A stretch of 64,000 bases of DNA, from positions 1-64,000 of the forward strand of contig NZ_JAUUTZ010000001.1 of the NCBI RefSeq assembly GCF_030678915.1, in the 5' to 3' direction. Below the pieces are notes generated by a model. The model made no database searches. It was not told the DNA's origin and saw nothing but the letters and a program-made list of their open reading frames with translations. Source of the stretch: Paracoccus wurundjeri (lineage in GTDB: Bacteria > Pseudomonadota > Alphaproteobacteria > Rhodobacterales > Rhodobacteraceae). Shown here piece by piece: positions 43,067 to 51,474 of the stretch. The translations under genes and the position numbers were made by a program. Each line of letters begins with the position of its first letter. Position 1 is the first letter of the stretch.

Positions 43067-43590
43067 TTCGGCACCTCCCGGATGCTGCGCAGCAGTCGAA
43101 GGCCGGCGGCAAGGAACAGAAGCATCGACCCGATCACGACCGGCACCTGCGGAATCCAGGTCTGGATTTCGATATAACCGACCGAATAAGAGCCGAAAGC
43201 GCGGGCGAAGGAGATCGAATCCCAAGTCGACATCCCCACGATTACGGCGAAAACCATGATCGTGAAACTGGCGAATACGGACTGGATACGGCCCATGCGG
43301 GGGCCAAGCCGCGCAGTCGCCAGATCAATCGCGATATGATCGCCCCGGCGCAGCGCTTCGGCGGCGCCAAGCATCACCATGGTTACCAGCAGATAGCCAA
43401 CCATCTCGTCATTCCACTGCAAAGGACGACCCATCAGGTAACGGCGCGTGACTGCAAAGGTAATCTGGATCAGTACCACAAGGATCAATGCCGTGCTGAT
43501 CGCGCCGCAGAAGCGGACCAGTCCGGTAATGATGCGATCGGGGAAGAAGGGGGCGTTTTCTACCCCTTTCTCGGAACGGATGTCATGCAT
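43063..43590 (-). CDS. TRAP transporter small permease (DctQ)
   Basis: A 175-residue protein with four membrane helices and the DctQ motif 'QWNDEMVGYLLVTMVMLGAAEALRRGDHI'-like arrangement around residue 60-85. It completes the TRAP system with the large permease downstream and the binding protein upstream. Confidence 0.9.
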   Translation of the reverse strand: MHDIRSEKGVENAPFFPDRIITGLVRFCGAISTALILVVLIQITFAVTRRYLMGRPLQWNDEMVGYLLVTMVMLGAAEALRRGDHIAIDLATARLGPRMGRIQSVFASFTIMVFAVIVGMSTWDSISFARAFGSYSVGYIEIQTWIPQVPVVIGSMLLFLAAGLRLLRSIREVPK

Positions 43591-43602
43591 GGAAACCGCC
43601 GG

Positions 43603-44589
43603 TCATATCTTGCTCAGCAATTCCAGCAGCTTCTGGCTATCGGGATCGCCTTCACCGAAAGCCTTGTCGAAAGCTGGCCGCATGACCGCCTCCAGCGCGG
43701 CATTTTCTTCGGGCGTTGCGATATGGACCTTTACCCCTTTCTCAAGCAATTGCTCGGGGCCGGCATCGCCGGCTTCCACCGATGCCTCGATCGCCCATTC
43801 CGAGGCTTTCAGCCCGGCTTCCGTCAAGGCGGCCTTCGAGGTGTCGGACAGGCTATCGTAGAATTCGGGATTCAGATAGCCGTGCAGATAGGCAGAAAGG
43901 ACCGGAACGACTGTGAACGCGTCCTGAACTTCGTAATATTTGCGCGAAACGGCGGCAGCCACATCGGTAATCGCACCGTCAACCACGCCGGTGGCAAGTG
44001 CCTGATAGACCTCTGAGCCCGGTAATGCGGTGGGAGTAGCGCCAAGCGCCTCGAAAGCGGCATCGAAAGGCGGTGTGAGGCCGCGGATTTTCAACCCTTT
44101 GAAATCTTCCGGTTTGACCAGCGGTTCGCCTTTGGTGGTGAAGACGGATGTATTGGTCTGGAACATCCAGACAACATTCTTCACGCCTTTTTCCAGCAAT
44201 TTTTCCTCAAGAAATGCGGCGGCTTCGGATTCCGGCCATTTCTTCCATATCTCGATATCGCCGAAGGCAAAGGGAGCCACGGTCACGTTCATGATCGGCA
44301 ATGTCTTGCCCCATTGGAAATTCAGCGAAAAGGCGCATTCGATATCGCCCTTGGCTGTGGCCACGATGTTTTCACGGGCACCAACCAGACTGTCGGCACC
44401 GAAGACATGCACATCCAGTTCACCCTCGGAAAGTGTCTCGACCTCTTCCGCCCAGCGCTCGACGACTTTGGCGATATGATGTCCCGGCGGAAGCTGGTGG
44501 CTGCAACGCATTTCGGTTGCGGCAAAAACACCGGTTGCCGTCGAGGCAAACAGGGCTGCGCCGATTGCGGCGGACGTCACATATTTCAT
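43603..44589 (-). CDS. TRAP transporter periplasmic solute-binding protein (DctP)
   Basis: A 328-residue DctP-family binding protein with a signal peptide (about 1-23, cleavage after 'TGVFA'). The ligand-gripping Arg is expected in 'FKGLKIRGLTPPFDAAFEAL', typical of proteins that bind carboxylates. Ligand unknown, but the neighbours encode CoA activation and C-C cleavage of an acid, so a dicarboxylate is likely. It lies 25 bases downstream of the lyase gene. Confidence 0.92.
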   Translation of the reverse strand: MKYVTSAAIGAALFASTATGVFAATEMRCSHQLPPGHHIAKVVERWAEEVETLSEGELDVHVFGADSLVGARENIVATAKGDIECAFSLNFQWGKTLPIMNVTVAPFAFGDIEIWKKWPESEAAAFLEEKLLEKGVKNVVWMFQTNTSVFTTKGEPLVKPEDFKGLKIRGLTPPFDAAFEALGATPTALPGSEVYQALATGVVDGAITDVAAAVSRKYYEVQDAFTVVPVLSAYLHGYLNPEFYDSLSDTSKAALTEAGLKASEWAIEASVEAGDAGPEQLLEKGVKVHIATPEENAALEAVMRPAFDKAFGEGDPDSQKLLELLSKI

Positions 44590-44613
44590 GATTGGTTTCC
44601 TCCCTACTGTTTT

Positions 44614-45567
44614 TCAGATCGTGCGGCTGGTTTTCCAACTGACATTCGGTGGCGGACCGGCTCGATTCAGAGTCCCGTGAAATCGTTCGCCCGGCATCGC
44701 CTCCTCCGCGATGGCCCGTGCGGCCTTTAGGCCGGCGAGATCGATTCCGGTCCGATAACCCATGGTTTCCGCCAGATAGACGATATCCTCGAAGACGACA
44801 TTACCGGTTGCACCCGGTGCAAAAGGACAGCCGCCAAGGCCCCCAAGCGAAGCATCGATGACGCGCGCGCCATTGTCCAGTGCGGCTGCGGCATTGGCGA
44901 TGCCCATGCCACGCGTGTCGTGCAAGTGGATGATGAAGGGGCGGCCAGCGCATAATTTCTCTATCCGGGCGCATAGCGCCCCTACCTGCTTCGGCCCGGC
45001 ATAGCCCACTGTATCGGCAATCCCGACGATATCGGCGCCGGTGGCAAGACAGGTTTCGGCCAGTCGTATCACCTCATCATGCCTTACCTCGCCAGCGATC
45101 GAGCAACCGAAAGCCATCGCGATCCCGGCATTGATGATCTTGTCCGGGGCATCGTTATCGCGCATGGTTACGATCTTGCCGACCAGTTCCACCGCGGATT
45201 TGCGCGAGCGGCGCATATTGGCCTGACTGTGCTCATCGGTGGCCGAGATGACACAGACCATTTCATGCAACCCGGTCCGAAGCGCGGTTTCCGCTCCGCG
45301 CTCATTCAGCGTCAGTCCGGCGGAATGAATGTCCAGCCGTTCACTGGCATCCAGCATTGCCTCGATATCGGCGAATTGGGGAAAGCGGGCGGCGGGCAGG
45401 AAAGAACCGATCTCGTAATGCCGTACACCGGCCTGCGTTTCGCGTTCCATCCAGGCGATCTTTGCGCTGGTAGAGGGGATAGCCCGGGCGAGCTGTAAGC
45501 CGTCGCGCAGCCCGACCTCTCTCAGGGTTATCCTGTCTGTTGGATAGATCGCATCGACCCGGCTCAT
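44614..45567 (-). CDS. HMG-CoA lyase-like acyl-CoA lyase
   Basis: A 317-residue DRE-TIM metallolyase. The N-terminal motif 'LREVGLRDGLQ' supplies the metal and catalytic acid, 'HLHDTRGMG' the metal His pair, and 'GLGGCPFAPGATGNVVFED' the active-site Cys of HMG-CoA lyases. HMG-CoA lyase splits HMG-CoA to acetoacetate and acetyl-CoA, but relatives act on citramalyl- or other 3-hydroxy acyl-CoAs. It overlaps the CoA-transferase gene by 4 bases, so both act together on the same acid. Confidence 0.88.
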   Translation of the reverse strand: MSRVDAIYPTDRITLREVGLRDGLQLARAIPSTSAKIAWMERETQAGVRHYEIGSFLPAARFPQFADIEAMLDASERLDIHSAGLTLNERGAETALRTGLHEMVCVISATDEHSQANMRRSRKSAVELVGKIVTMRDNDAPDKIINAGIAMAFGCSIAGEVRHDEVIRLAETCLATGADIVGIADTVGYAGPKQVGALCARIEKLCAGRPFIIHLHDTRGMGIANAAAALDNGARVIDASLGGLGGCPFAPGATGNVVFEDIVYLAETMGYRTGIDLAGLKAARAIAEEAMPGERFHGTLNRAGPPPNVSWKTSRTI

Positions 45568-46751
45568 GCGGTCACGTCCTTTGCGCCGCTGGCAAGAAGG
45601 ATTTCGGTTTCGCTCAAGCCAGCGCGGGATAAAACTTCGCGGGTGTCTTCGCCGATGTCCGCGATGTCGAGCGCGCCACCGGTGACCGCGGCATCATCGA
45701 CCTCGAACGGCATCACCGGGGCACGAAAAACCTGTCCCTCGGGCAAGCGCGAAGCGAATAAGCCATCGGGGCGCAGGACATGGGGATCGTCATACATTTC
45801 GGCGGGTCGGTGGATCGGGGAAAAAGGGATGCCTGCATCTTCGAACATCGAGGCAAGCTGCGCGAAACGGAATTCCCGCACAGCGCTGGCGACGATAGGG
45901 ATAGTCCAATCGCGCGCCTCTATCTGGTCCATGCGTTTTTGCAGGCGGGGATCGTCGCGCAGGCTGTCGAGACCCAGAAGATTGCACAGTGTGACCCACT
46001 GGCCTTCGGTCACAGCGCCGATAAAGACCTGCCGGCCGTCTCCGGACTCGAAAATGTCATAGACGGGCCAGGAAAATTCGCGTTCGGGCATTGGCGGCGC
46101 CTCGCGGCCTTCGATATCGAACTGCACCATATGCTGGGCGACCAGAAGCAGGCAATTTTCGAACAACCCGGTGCGCAGCACATGGCCTTTACCATCTTTG
46201 CCGCGCTCGAGAAGTGCGGCTAGCACCGCGAAAGCGCCGAACAGCCCGCCCATGATGTCATTGGCGGAAGAACCGATCCGCAGCGGTCGCCCGGTCGGGC
46301 CGGTCATATAGGCCATGCCGGTCATCATCTGCACCACCTCGTCCATGGCGGTGCGATTTTCATAAGGACCCTTGAGAAAACCCTTGAGAGACGAGACGAT
46401 AAGCTGGGGATATTTCTTCCGCAGCATCCCGGGGTCAAATCCCATTCCGGCCAGCGACTCGTCGCGGAAATTTTCGACAAAGATATCGGCGCTTTCCAGA
46501 ATGCGGTGCATCGCGGCCCTGCCTGCATCCGATTTCAGATCCAATGTGATGCTTTTCTTCCCACGGTTGAAAGTTGGGTGGAACCCGCGTCCCATCCCGG
46601 TAAGCGCACGGGTCTTGTCACCCTCAGGCGGTTCAACCTTGATGACTTCTGCACCCAGCATGCCCAGGAACATCCCGCAGGACGGCCCCATGATCATATG
46701 GGTCATCTCGATCACGCGCAGACCGGCAAGCGGCTTGAAATCATCATTCAT
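45564..46751 (-). CDS. CaiB/BaiF (class III) CoA-transferase
   Basis: A 395-residue family III CoA-transferase. It opens 'LAGLRVIEMTHMIMGPSCGM', contains 'FVENFRDESLAGMGF' and the likely catalytic Asp165 in 'RIGSSANDIMGGLFG'. Such enzymes move CoA from a donor such as succinyl-CoA to a free acid. First gene of a five-gene operon with the lyase and TRAP genes. Donor and acceptor are not readable from sequence. Confidence 0.9.
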   Translation of the reverse strand: MNDDFKPLAGLRVIEMTHMIMGPSCGMFLGMLGAEVIKVEPPEGDKTRALTGMGRGFHPTFNRGKKSITLDLKSDAGRAAMHRILESADIFVENFRDESLAGMGFDPGMLRKKYPQLIVSSLKGFLKGPYENRTAMDEVVQMMTGMAYMTGPTGRPLRIGSSANDIMGGLFGAFAVLAALLERGKDGKGHVLRTGLFENCLLLVAQHMVQFDIEGREAPPMPEREFSWPVYDIFESGDGRQVFIGAVTEGQWVTLCNLLGLDSLRDDPRLQKRMDQIEARDWTIPIVASAVREFRFAQLASMFEDAGIPFSPIHRPAEMYDDPHVLRPDGLFASRLPEGQVFRAPVMPFEVDDAAVTGGALDIADIGEDTREVLSRAGLSETEILLASGAKDVTA

Positions 46752-46772
46752 TCGGTATCCTCCCGACTCGCA

Positions 46773-46791
46773 GATTAGCCAAAAGCCAATC
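46773..46791. promoter_or_regulatory. Inverted repeat, probable LysR operator
   Basis: GATTAGC, five bases, GCCAATC: a 7-bp inverted repeat with one mismatch. It lies between the divergent CoA-transferase and LysR genes, upstream of the LysR -10. Confidence 0.5.
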
Positions 46792-46801
46792 AGCGGAATA
46801 A

Positions 46802-46807
46802 TATAAT
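46802..46807 (+). promoter_or_regulatory. Perfect -10 element TATAAT upstream of the LysR gene
   Basis: A consensus TATAAT in an AT-rich stretch, 29 bases before the ATG at 46837. No good -35 is seen; the operator at 46773-46791 occupies that region. Confidence 0.5.
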
Positions 46808-46836
46808 GTTTGGATGTAACCCTTCTGGAAACGAGA

Positions 46837-47766
46837 ATGCTTGATACCCGTCAGCTACAGTATTTCGCAGCCATTTATGAAAGCGGTTCGCTTGCACAGG
46901 CATCGCAGACCCTCCGGGTGGCGGCTTCGGCGCTCAGCCATCATCTGGCACAGCTTGAACACCGGCTTGGAAGCCCGCTATTCCTGCGCAAACCACGCGG
47001 AATGGAGCCGACCGCCGCGGGGCATCGGCTGCATGAACATACAAGGTCGATACTGCGGTCCATTGCCGCTGCCGAGACGGATCTCAGGGATAGCGTGGGG
47101 CAGGTGTCGGGCCCGGTCTCGGTCGGAATGTCCTTTTCCGCCGTCAAAGCGATTGGGGTCGAGTTCATTTCGAGGGTGGTGCATGATTACCCGGATGTGC
47201 AACTGGTCCTAACCGAAAGCCTTTCGGGAACCGCCTTGCCTTATCTGCTGGCCTCGGAGGTGGATCTGGCGTTGGTTTACAATCCGCCCAATGACCCCGC
47301 CATCCATTCCGAGCCTGTGCTTGAGGAAACGATGGTCTGCGTTGGCCGTTCGGAAATCATCGGAGAAACCAAGGACCCGATCAGTTTTGCCGAATTGCTC
47401 GAACTGCCGATTATCCTGCTGCGTCAGGGTGTGTCGGCCCGCGCGCTCATCGATGACAATACGTTGCTCAAGAAGATCGAGGCGCGGGCGCGCCTACAGA
47501 TGAATTCGGTTCAGGCCATTGCCGGAAGTATTGATGCGGGGCTGGGCTGTGTGATCGGAACGCGGCTGTTCATGCAGGATCAGTTGCAACGCGGATCCGT
47601 CCATGCCCGCGCGATCACCAATCCAGAACTGTCACGCACTTTGCATCTGTGTCAGGTCGCCACGCGTCCACGAACCTTTGCCTCCGAGGCAATTCGCGCA
47701 TTGTTGCTTGGGTTGGTGCGAAAAGCCGTCACCGACGGACGATGGGAGGCGCAGCTTGTCGGATGA
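46837..47766 (+). CDS. LysR-family regulator, divergent to the CoA-transferase operon
   Basis: A 309-residue LysR-type regulator: winged helix 'MLDTRQLQYFAAIYESGSLA' and 'TLRVAASALSHHLAQLEHRLG' in residues 1-60, effector domain from about 90. It is of the Nac/Cbl-like group by N terminus. The back-to-back position makes it the likely regulator of the CoA-transferase/lyase/TRAP operon. ATG 46837 chosen over a TTG at 46810. Confidence 0.9.
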   Translation: MLDTRQLQYFAAIYESGSLAQASQTLRVAASALSHHLAQLEHRLGSPLFLRKPRGMEPTAAGHRLHEHTRSILRSIAAAETDLRDSVGQVSGPVSVGMSFSAVKAIGVEFISRVVHDYPDVQLVLTESLSGTALPYLLASEVDLALVYNPPNDPAIHSEPVLEETMVCVGRSEIIGETKDPISFAELLELPIILLRQGVSARALIDDNTLLKKIEARARLQMNSVQAIAGSIDAGLGCVIGTRLFMQDQLQRGSVHARAITNPELSRTLHLCQVATRPRTFASEAIRALLLGLVRKAVTDGRWEAQLVG

Positions 47767-47818
47767 ATACGGCCAGAAAGTTGTGTCGCCGGTGGTGCCG
47801 CGGTGAAGCTGTGCCGAT

Positions 47819-49075
47819 TCATGCCAAGGGCTGCATTCGGGCAAGCGCATCGGCCATTCGCGACAGGCCGGGCAAAAGCGGGAACAGGTCGGCTTGCAGC
47901 GCGTGGTAAATATCCGGCTTGCCGGTAAACTGCGGCCGCGCCCGAGTTTTATTGTCGCGCGGCTCGGGAAACCATCCGCCATATTCATGATCGATCAGGA
48001 CTGAAGCCGCGAATTGCCACAGGCGCCGGTACCACATCTCGTCTTCGTCGCGGGCTTCCAGTTTGATCAGGCTTGCCAGAACGCCGATGGCTTCGGTCAC
48101 CGGCCACCAGTAGCGCGACATGTCAAGCTGAGCGCCGTCGAAACGCAGGGTATAAACCAGGCCCTCCCGCTGCTGATCCCAGGCGGCGCGCAGGGCGTGT
48201 TGCACCAGTTCACGGGCATGAGCGGGTGCAGAGCCCTCGGGTCTTCCGGCCAGATCCCACCAATGCAGCAATAATCGCGCCATCTCGAAGGAATGCCCGG
48301 GTGTCGTGCCTGCCGGCCGGAACATCGGATTACCGGAATAGTCCGGGTCGGCAGTCCAGTTTTTGTCGTAATGCTCGGGGATTTGCCAGCCATTGCGGGC
48401 CGCCTCACCGGCGATGAAAAACGCGAGAATGCGTCCGGCGCGGGTCAGAAATGCGGTTTCTCCCGTGGCTTCATAGGCGGTCAGCAGGGCTTCAACCCCG
48501 TGCATATTCGCATTCATGCCGCGATAGGTCGAAAACACCTGCCAGTCACGGGTGAACTCGTCGCGGAACAGCCCGTGGTCTTCGTCCCAGTAATGCCGGT
48601 CCAGAATCTCGACGATATCGCCCAGAAGGCGGTCCGCATCCGGGTGGCCCGCCAGTTTCGCGCTGGAAGCCGCCAGCAGAACAAAGACATGCCCATAGGC
48701 CAGCTTGGTCCCGTCGGTGACGCCCGCCGCATCCCCCGCCGCATCCACGGACCAGAGATAACCGCCATGCTGCCGGTCGCGATGCCCCTGCCACAGCCAT
48801 GCCATCCCCTGATCGATGATCTCGGCCTTGTCCGCCCGCCCGGCCATTTGCGCAAGGGCATAGCAATGCACAAGCCGTGTCGTCGTATGAAGTTCCTGCA
48901 ATTCACCGGGCAAGGGCCTGCCGCTGTCGTCAAGCGTATGGAAACCACCCCCCGCGCGCGGGCTGGCATCGAAGAAATCAAGCGCCTTCCGTGCATCCTG
49001 CACAAGAAAGGCCCGATGCGTGTCATCCTTTAGCCAAAGGCCCGCAGCATCCGTCTTGCCGGGTTCGCCCATCAT
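47819..49075 (-). CDS. AGE-family sugar epimerase/isomerase
   Basis: A 418-residue (alpha/alpha)6-barrel protein of the N-acylglucosamine 2-epimerase family, which includes mannose, mannose-6-phosphate and sulfoquinovose isomerases (YihS). Conserved patterns include 'TTRLVHCYALAQM', 'YGHVFVLLAASSA', 'NANMHGVEALLTAYEAT', 'PGHSFEMARLLLHW' with the catalytic His, and 'RYWWPVTEAIG'. Isomerisation rather than epimerisation is likely, but the sugar is unknown. It is followed closely by tex; no sugar genes adjoin. Confidence 0.85.
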   Translation of the reverse strand: MMGEPGKTDAAGLWLKDDTHRAFLVQDARKALDFFDASPRAGGGFHTLDDSGRPLPGELQELHTTTRLVHCYALAQMAGRADKAEIIDQGMAWLWQGHRDRQHGGYLWSVDAAGDAAGVTDGTKLAYGHVFVLLAASSAKLAGHPDADRLLGDIVEILDRHYWDEDHGLFRDEFTRDWQVFSTYRGMNANMHGVEALLTAYEATGETAFLTRAGRILAFFIAGEAARNGWQIPEHYDKNWTADPDYSGNPMFRPAGTTPGHSFEMARLLLHWWDLAGRPEGSAPAHARELVQHALRAAWDQQREGLVYTLRFDGAQLDMSRYWWPVTEAIGVLASLIKLEARDEDEMWYRRLWQFAASVLIDHEYGGWFPEPRDNKTRARPQFTGKPDIYHALQADLFPLLPGLSRMADALARMQPLA

Positions 49076-49090
49076 CCGCTCCTTCCCGGT

Positions 49091-51403
49091 TCACCGTTTC
49101 CGCATGGCATCCATAAGCGCGGCGCCGAACGATCCGTTCCCATCATTCCCGCGCGGCGCGGGTTTGACTTGTCTCGGCTTTTGCGCATTCCCGGAGGGGC
49201 CGCGTGACTGCGCCCCCGCCTTTCGTCCTTCTTGCGCCCCGCCATCCTTGCGCATGGTCAGGCCGATGCGCTTGCGGGGGATATCCACCTCGGTCACGCG
49301 AACCCTGACGATATCCCCGACCTTTACGACCTCGTTCGGGTCCTTCACGAAACGGTCGGCAAGCTGGCTGATATGCACCAGCCCGTCCTGATGCACACCG
49401 ATATCGACAAAAGCCCCGAAGGCCGCGACATTGGTGACCGTGCCTTCCAGCGACATGCCAGAGCGCAGATCCTTGATATCTTCGACGCCCTCCGCGAAGC
49501 TGGCGGTCACAAAGCCGGGACGCGGATCGCGGCCGGGCTTTTCAAGTTCGGACAGGATGTCGCGTACCGTGGGCAGGCCGAATTTATCATCCACGAAATC
49601 CTCGGCGCGAAGCCCCTTCAACGCCATGGCATCACCCATGATCGCGCGGATGTCGCGCCCGCAGGCTTTCACGATCTTTCGCGCGACGCCATAAGCCTCG
49701 GGATGGACGCTTGACGCATCCAGAGGCTCGTCGCCCTCGCGAATGCGCAGGAAACCCGCGCATTGCTCGAAGGCGCGGGGACCAAGCCCCGCCACATCTT
49801 TCAGGGATTTGCGCGAACGGAATGCACCGTTGCCGTCCCGATGCGTGACGATGGCCCCGGCCAGAGACGGCCCCAGCCCCGCCACATGGGAGAGCAGCGC
49901 GGATGAGGCCGTGTTCAGATCGACGCCGACCGCGTTCACCGCATCCTCGATCACGGCTTCAAGCGCTTTGGTCAACTGCCGCTGATCGACGTCATGCTGA
50001 TATTGCCCCACACCGATGGATTCGGGCGGCACCTTGACCAGTTCCGCCAGCGGATCCTGCAAGCGACGGGCAATCGAGACCGCGCCGCGCAGCGAAACGT
50101 CCAGATCGGGAAATTCCCTTGCCGCCAGTTCCGAGGCCGAATAGACCGATGCCCCCGCCTCGGACACCACGACCCTGGTCGGCGCCTTTTCCGTTTTGGG
50201 CAGGCGTTTCAGCACATCCGCGACCATCCGCTCGGTCTCGCGGCTGGCTGTGCCATTGCCGATGGCGATCAATTCGGCACCGTGCCGTGCGATCAGGGTC
50301 AGCAGGGCAGCCTCGGCCCCCGCCAAATCTTTCTTCGGGGGAAAGGGATACAGCGTTGCGGTTTCCAGCAGCTTGCCCGTTGCATCCACGACAGCCAGCT
50401 TGACCCCGGTCCGAATGCCCGGATCAAGGCCGATCGTAACTTTTGCCCCCGCCGGAGCGGCCAGCAGAAGATCCTTGAGATTGCGGCCGAAGACCCGGAT
50501 GGCCTCGTCATGGGCGCGTTTGCGCAATTCGGTCAGCAGGTCGATATACATGGTGTTCGACAGCCGCACCCGCCAGGTCCAGCCGGCGACCTGCCGAAGC
50601 CATTTGTCCCCCGGCTGTTCGCCCAATTTGCCGATGGCCTGCGCCACGATTCCTTCGGCGCGCGCTGCGCCACTGTCCGGATCGGGGGAGATGTCGATGG
50701 TCACCACCTCTTCCTTTGCAGCCCGCAGGATCGCAAGCGCACGATGCGCGGGGATATCGGCCCATCTCTCGCGGTGATCGAAGTAATCGGAAAATTTCGC
50801 ACCGGCCTCTTCCTTACCGTCCACGACCTTTGCCGCGATAAATGCCTCGGTCCGCATGAAATCGCGCAACGCACCCAGCAAAGCGGCATTCTCGGACAAT
50901 TCCTCGACCAGAATGTCACGCGCTCCGTCCAGAGCCGCCTTCACATCGGGGACGGTTTCGGAAATGTAGCCCTGCGCCAGTTCCTGCGGTTCGGAGTCGC
51001 GATTTTCCTGAATGGCGCGCAGCAATGGTTCCAGCCCGTTCTCACGGGCGATCATCGCCTTGGTGCGGCGCTTGGGCTTGAACGGCAGGTAGATATCCTC
51101 AAGAGTTGCCTTGGTTTCCGCCGTGGCGATGCTGCGCGCCAGTTCATCGGTCAGCTTGTTCTGTTCGCGGATAGATTTAAGGATCGCCTCGCGCCGGGCC
51201 TCCAGCTCACGCAGATAGGCAAGCCGTTCGGACAGGACCCGCAACTGGCTGTCATCCAGCCCACCCGTCACCTCCTTGCGGTACCGTGCGACAAAGGGGA
51301 CCGTCGCGCCGCCATCAAGCAGTTCCACAGCGGCATTGACCTGCGCGGCGCTGGCATTGATCTCGGTCGCGATGACGCGGGTGATACGTTCGGCTGACTC
51401 CAT
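49091..51403 (-). CDS. tex: Tex family S1-domain RNA-binding transcription accessory protein
   Basis: A 770-residue Tex. In order: helix-turn-helix N terminus, a YqgF-like RNase H fold ('TIGLDPGIRTGVKLAVVDATG' near 335), helix-hairpin-helix ('NTASSALLSHVAGLGPSLAG'), and a C-terminal S1 domain (about 645-715, 'GAFVDIGVHQDGLVHISQLA'). The last ~50 residues are basic and disordered. Tex binds nucleic acid and affects transcription and stress tolerance in other bacteria. Confidence 0.95.
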   Translation of the reverse strand: MESAERITRVIATEINASAAQVNAAVELLDGGATVPFVARYRKEVTGGLDDSQLRVLSERLAYLRELEARREAILKSIREQNKLTDELARSIATAETKATLEDIYLPFKPKRRTKAMIARENGLEPLLRAIQENRDSEPQELAQGYISETVPDVKAALDGARDILVEELSENAALLGALRDFMRTEAFIAAKVVDGKEEAGAKFSDYFDHRERWADIPAHRALAILRAAKEEVVTIDISPDPDSGAARAEGIVAQAIGKLGEQPGDKWLRQVAGWTWRVRLSNTMYIDLLTELRKRAHDEAIRVFGRNLKDLLLAAPAGAKVTIGLDPGIRTGVKLAVVDATGKLLETATLYPFPPKKDLAGAEAALLTLIARHGAELIAIGNGTASRETERMVADVLKRLPKTEKAPTRVVVSEAGASVYSASELAAREFPDLDVSLRGAVSIARRLQDPLAELVKVPPESIGVGQYQHDVDQRQLTKALEAVIEDAVNAVGVDLNTASSALLSHVAGLGPSLAGAIVTHRDGNGAFRSRKSLKDVAGLGPRAFEQCAGFLRIREGDEPLDASSVHPEAYGVARKIVKACGRDIRAIMGDAMALKGLRAEDFVDDKFGLPTVRDILSELEKPGRDPRPGFVTASFAEGVEDIKDLRSGMSLEGTVTNVAAFGAFVDIGVHQDGLVHISQLADRFVKDPNEVVKVGDIVRVRVTEVDIPRKRIGLTMRKDGGAQEGRKAGAQSRGPSGNAQKPRQVKPAPRGNDGNGSFGAALMDAMRKR

Positions 51404-51474
51404 CTGATCCTCATTCGTTCCGGAAACAATGTCCTAGCCTTGCGGCGTCCATGCGCCAAGCGCGAAAACCCGTG

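Noticed and set aside
49994..51397. A 467-codon open frame opposite tex
   Set aside because: The minus-strand tex has full-length domain content with catalytic and S1 motifs; the opposite frame has none.
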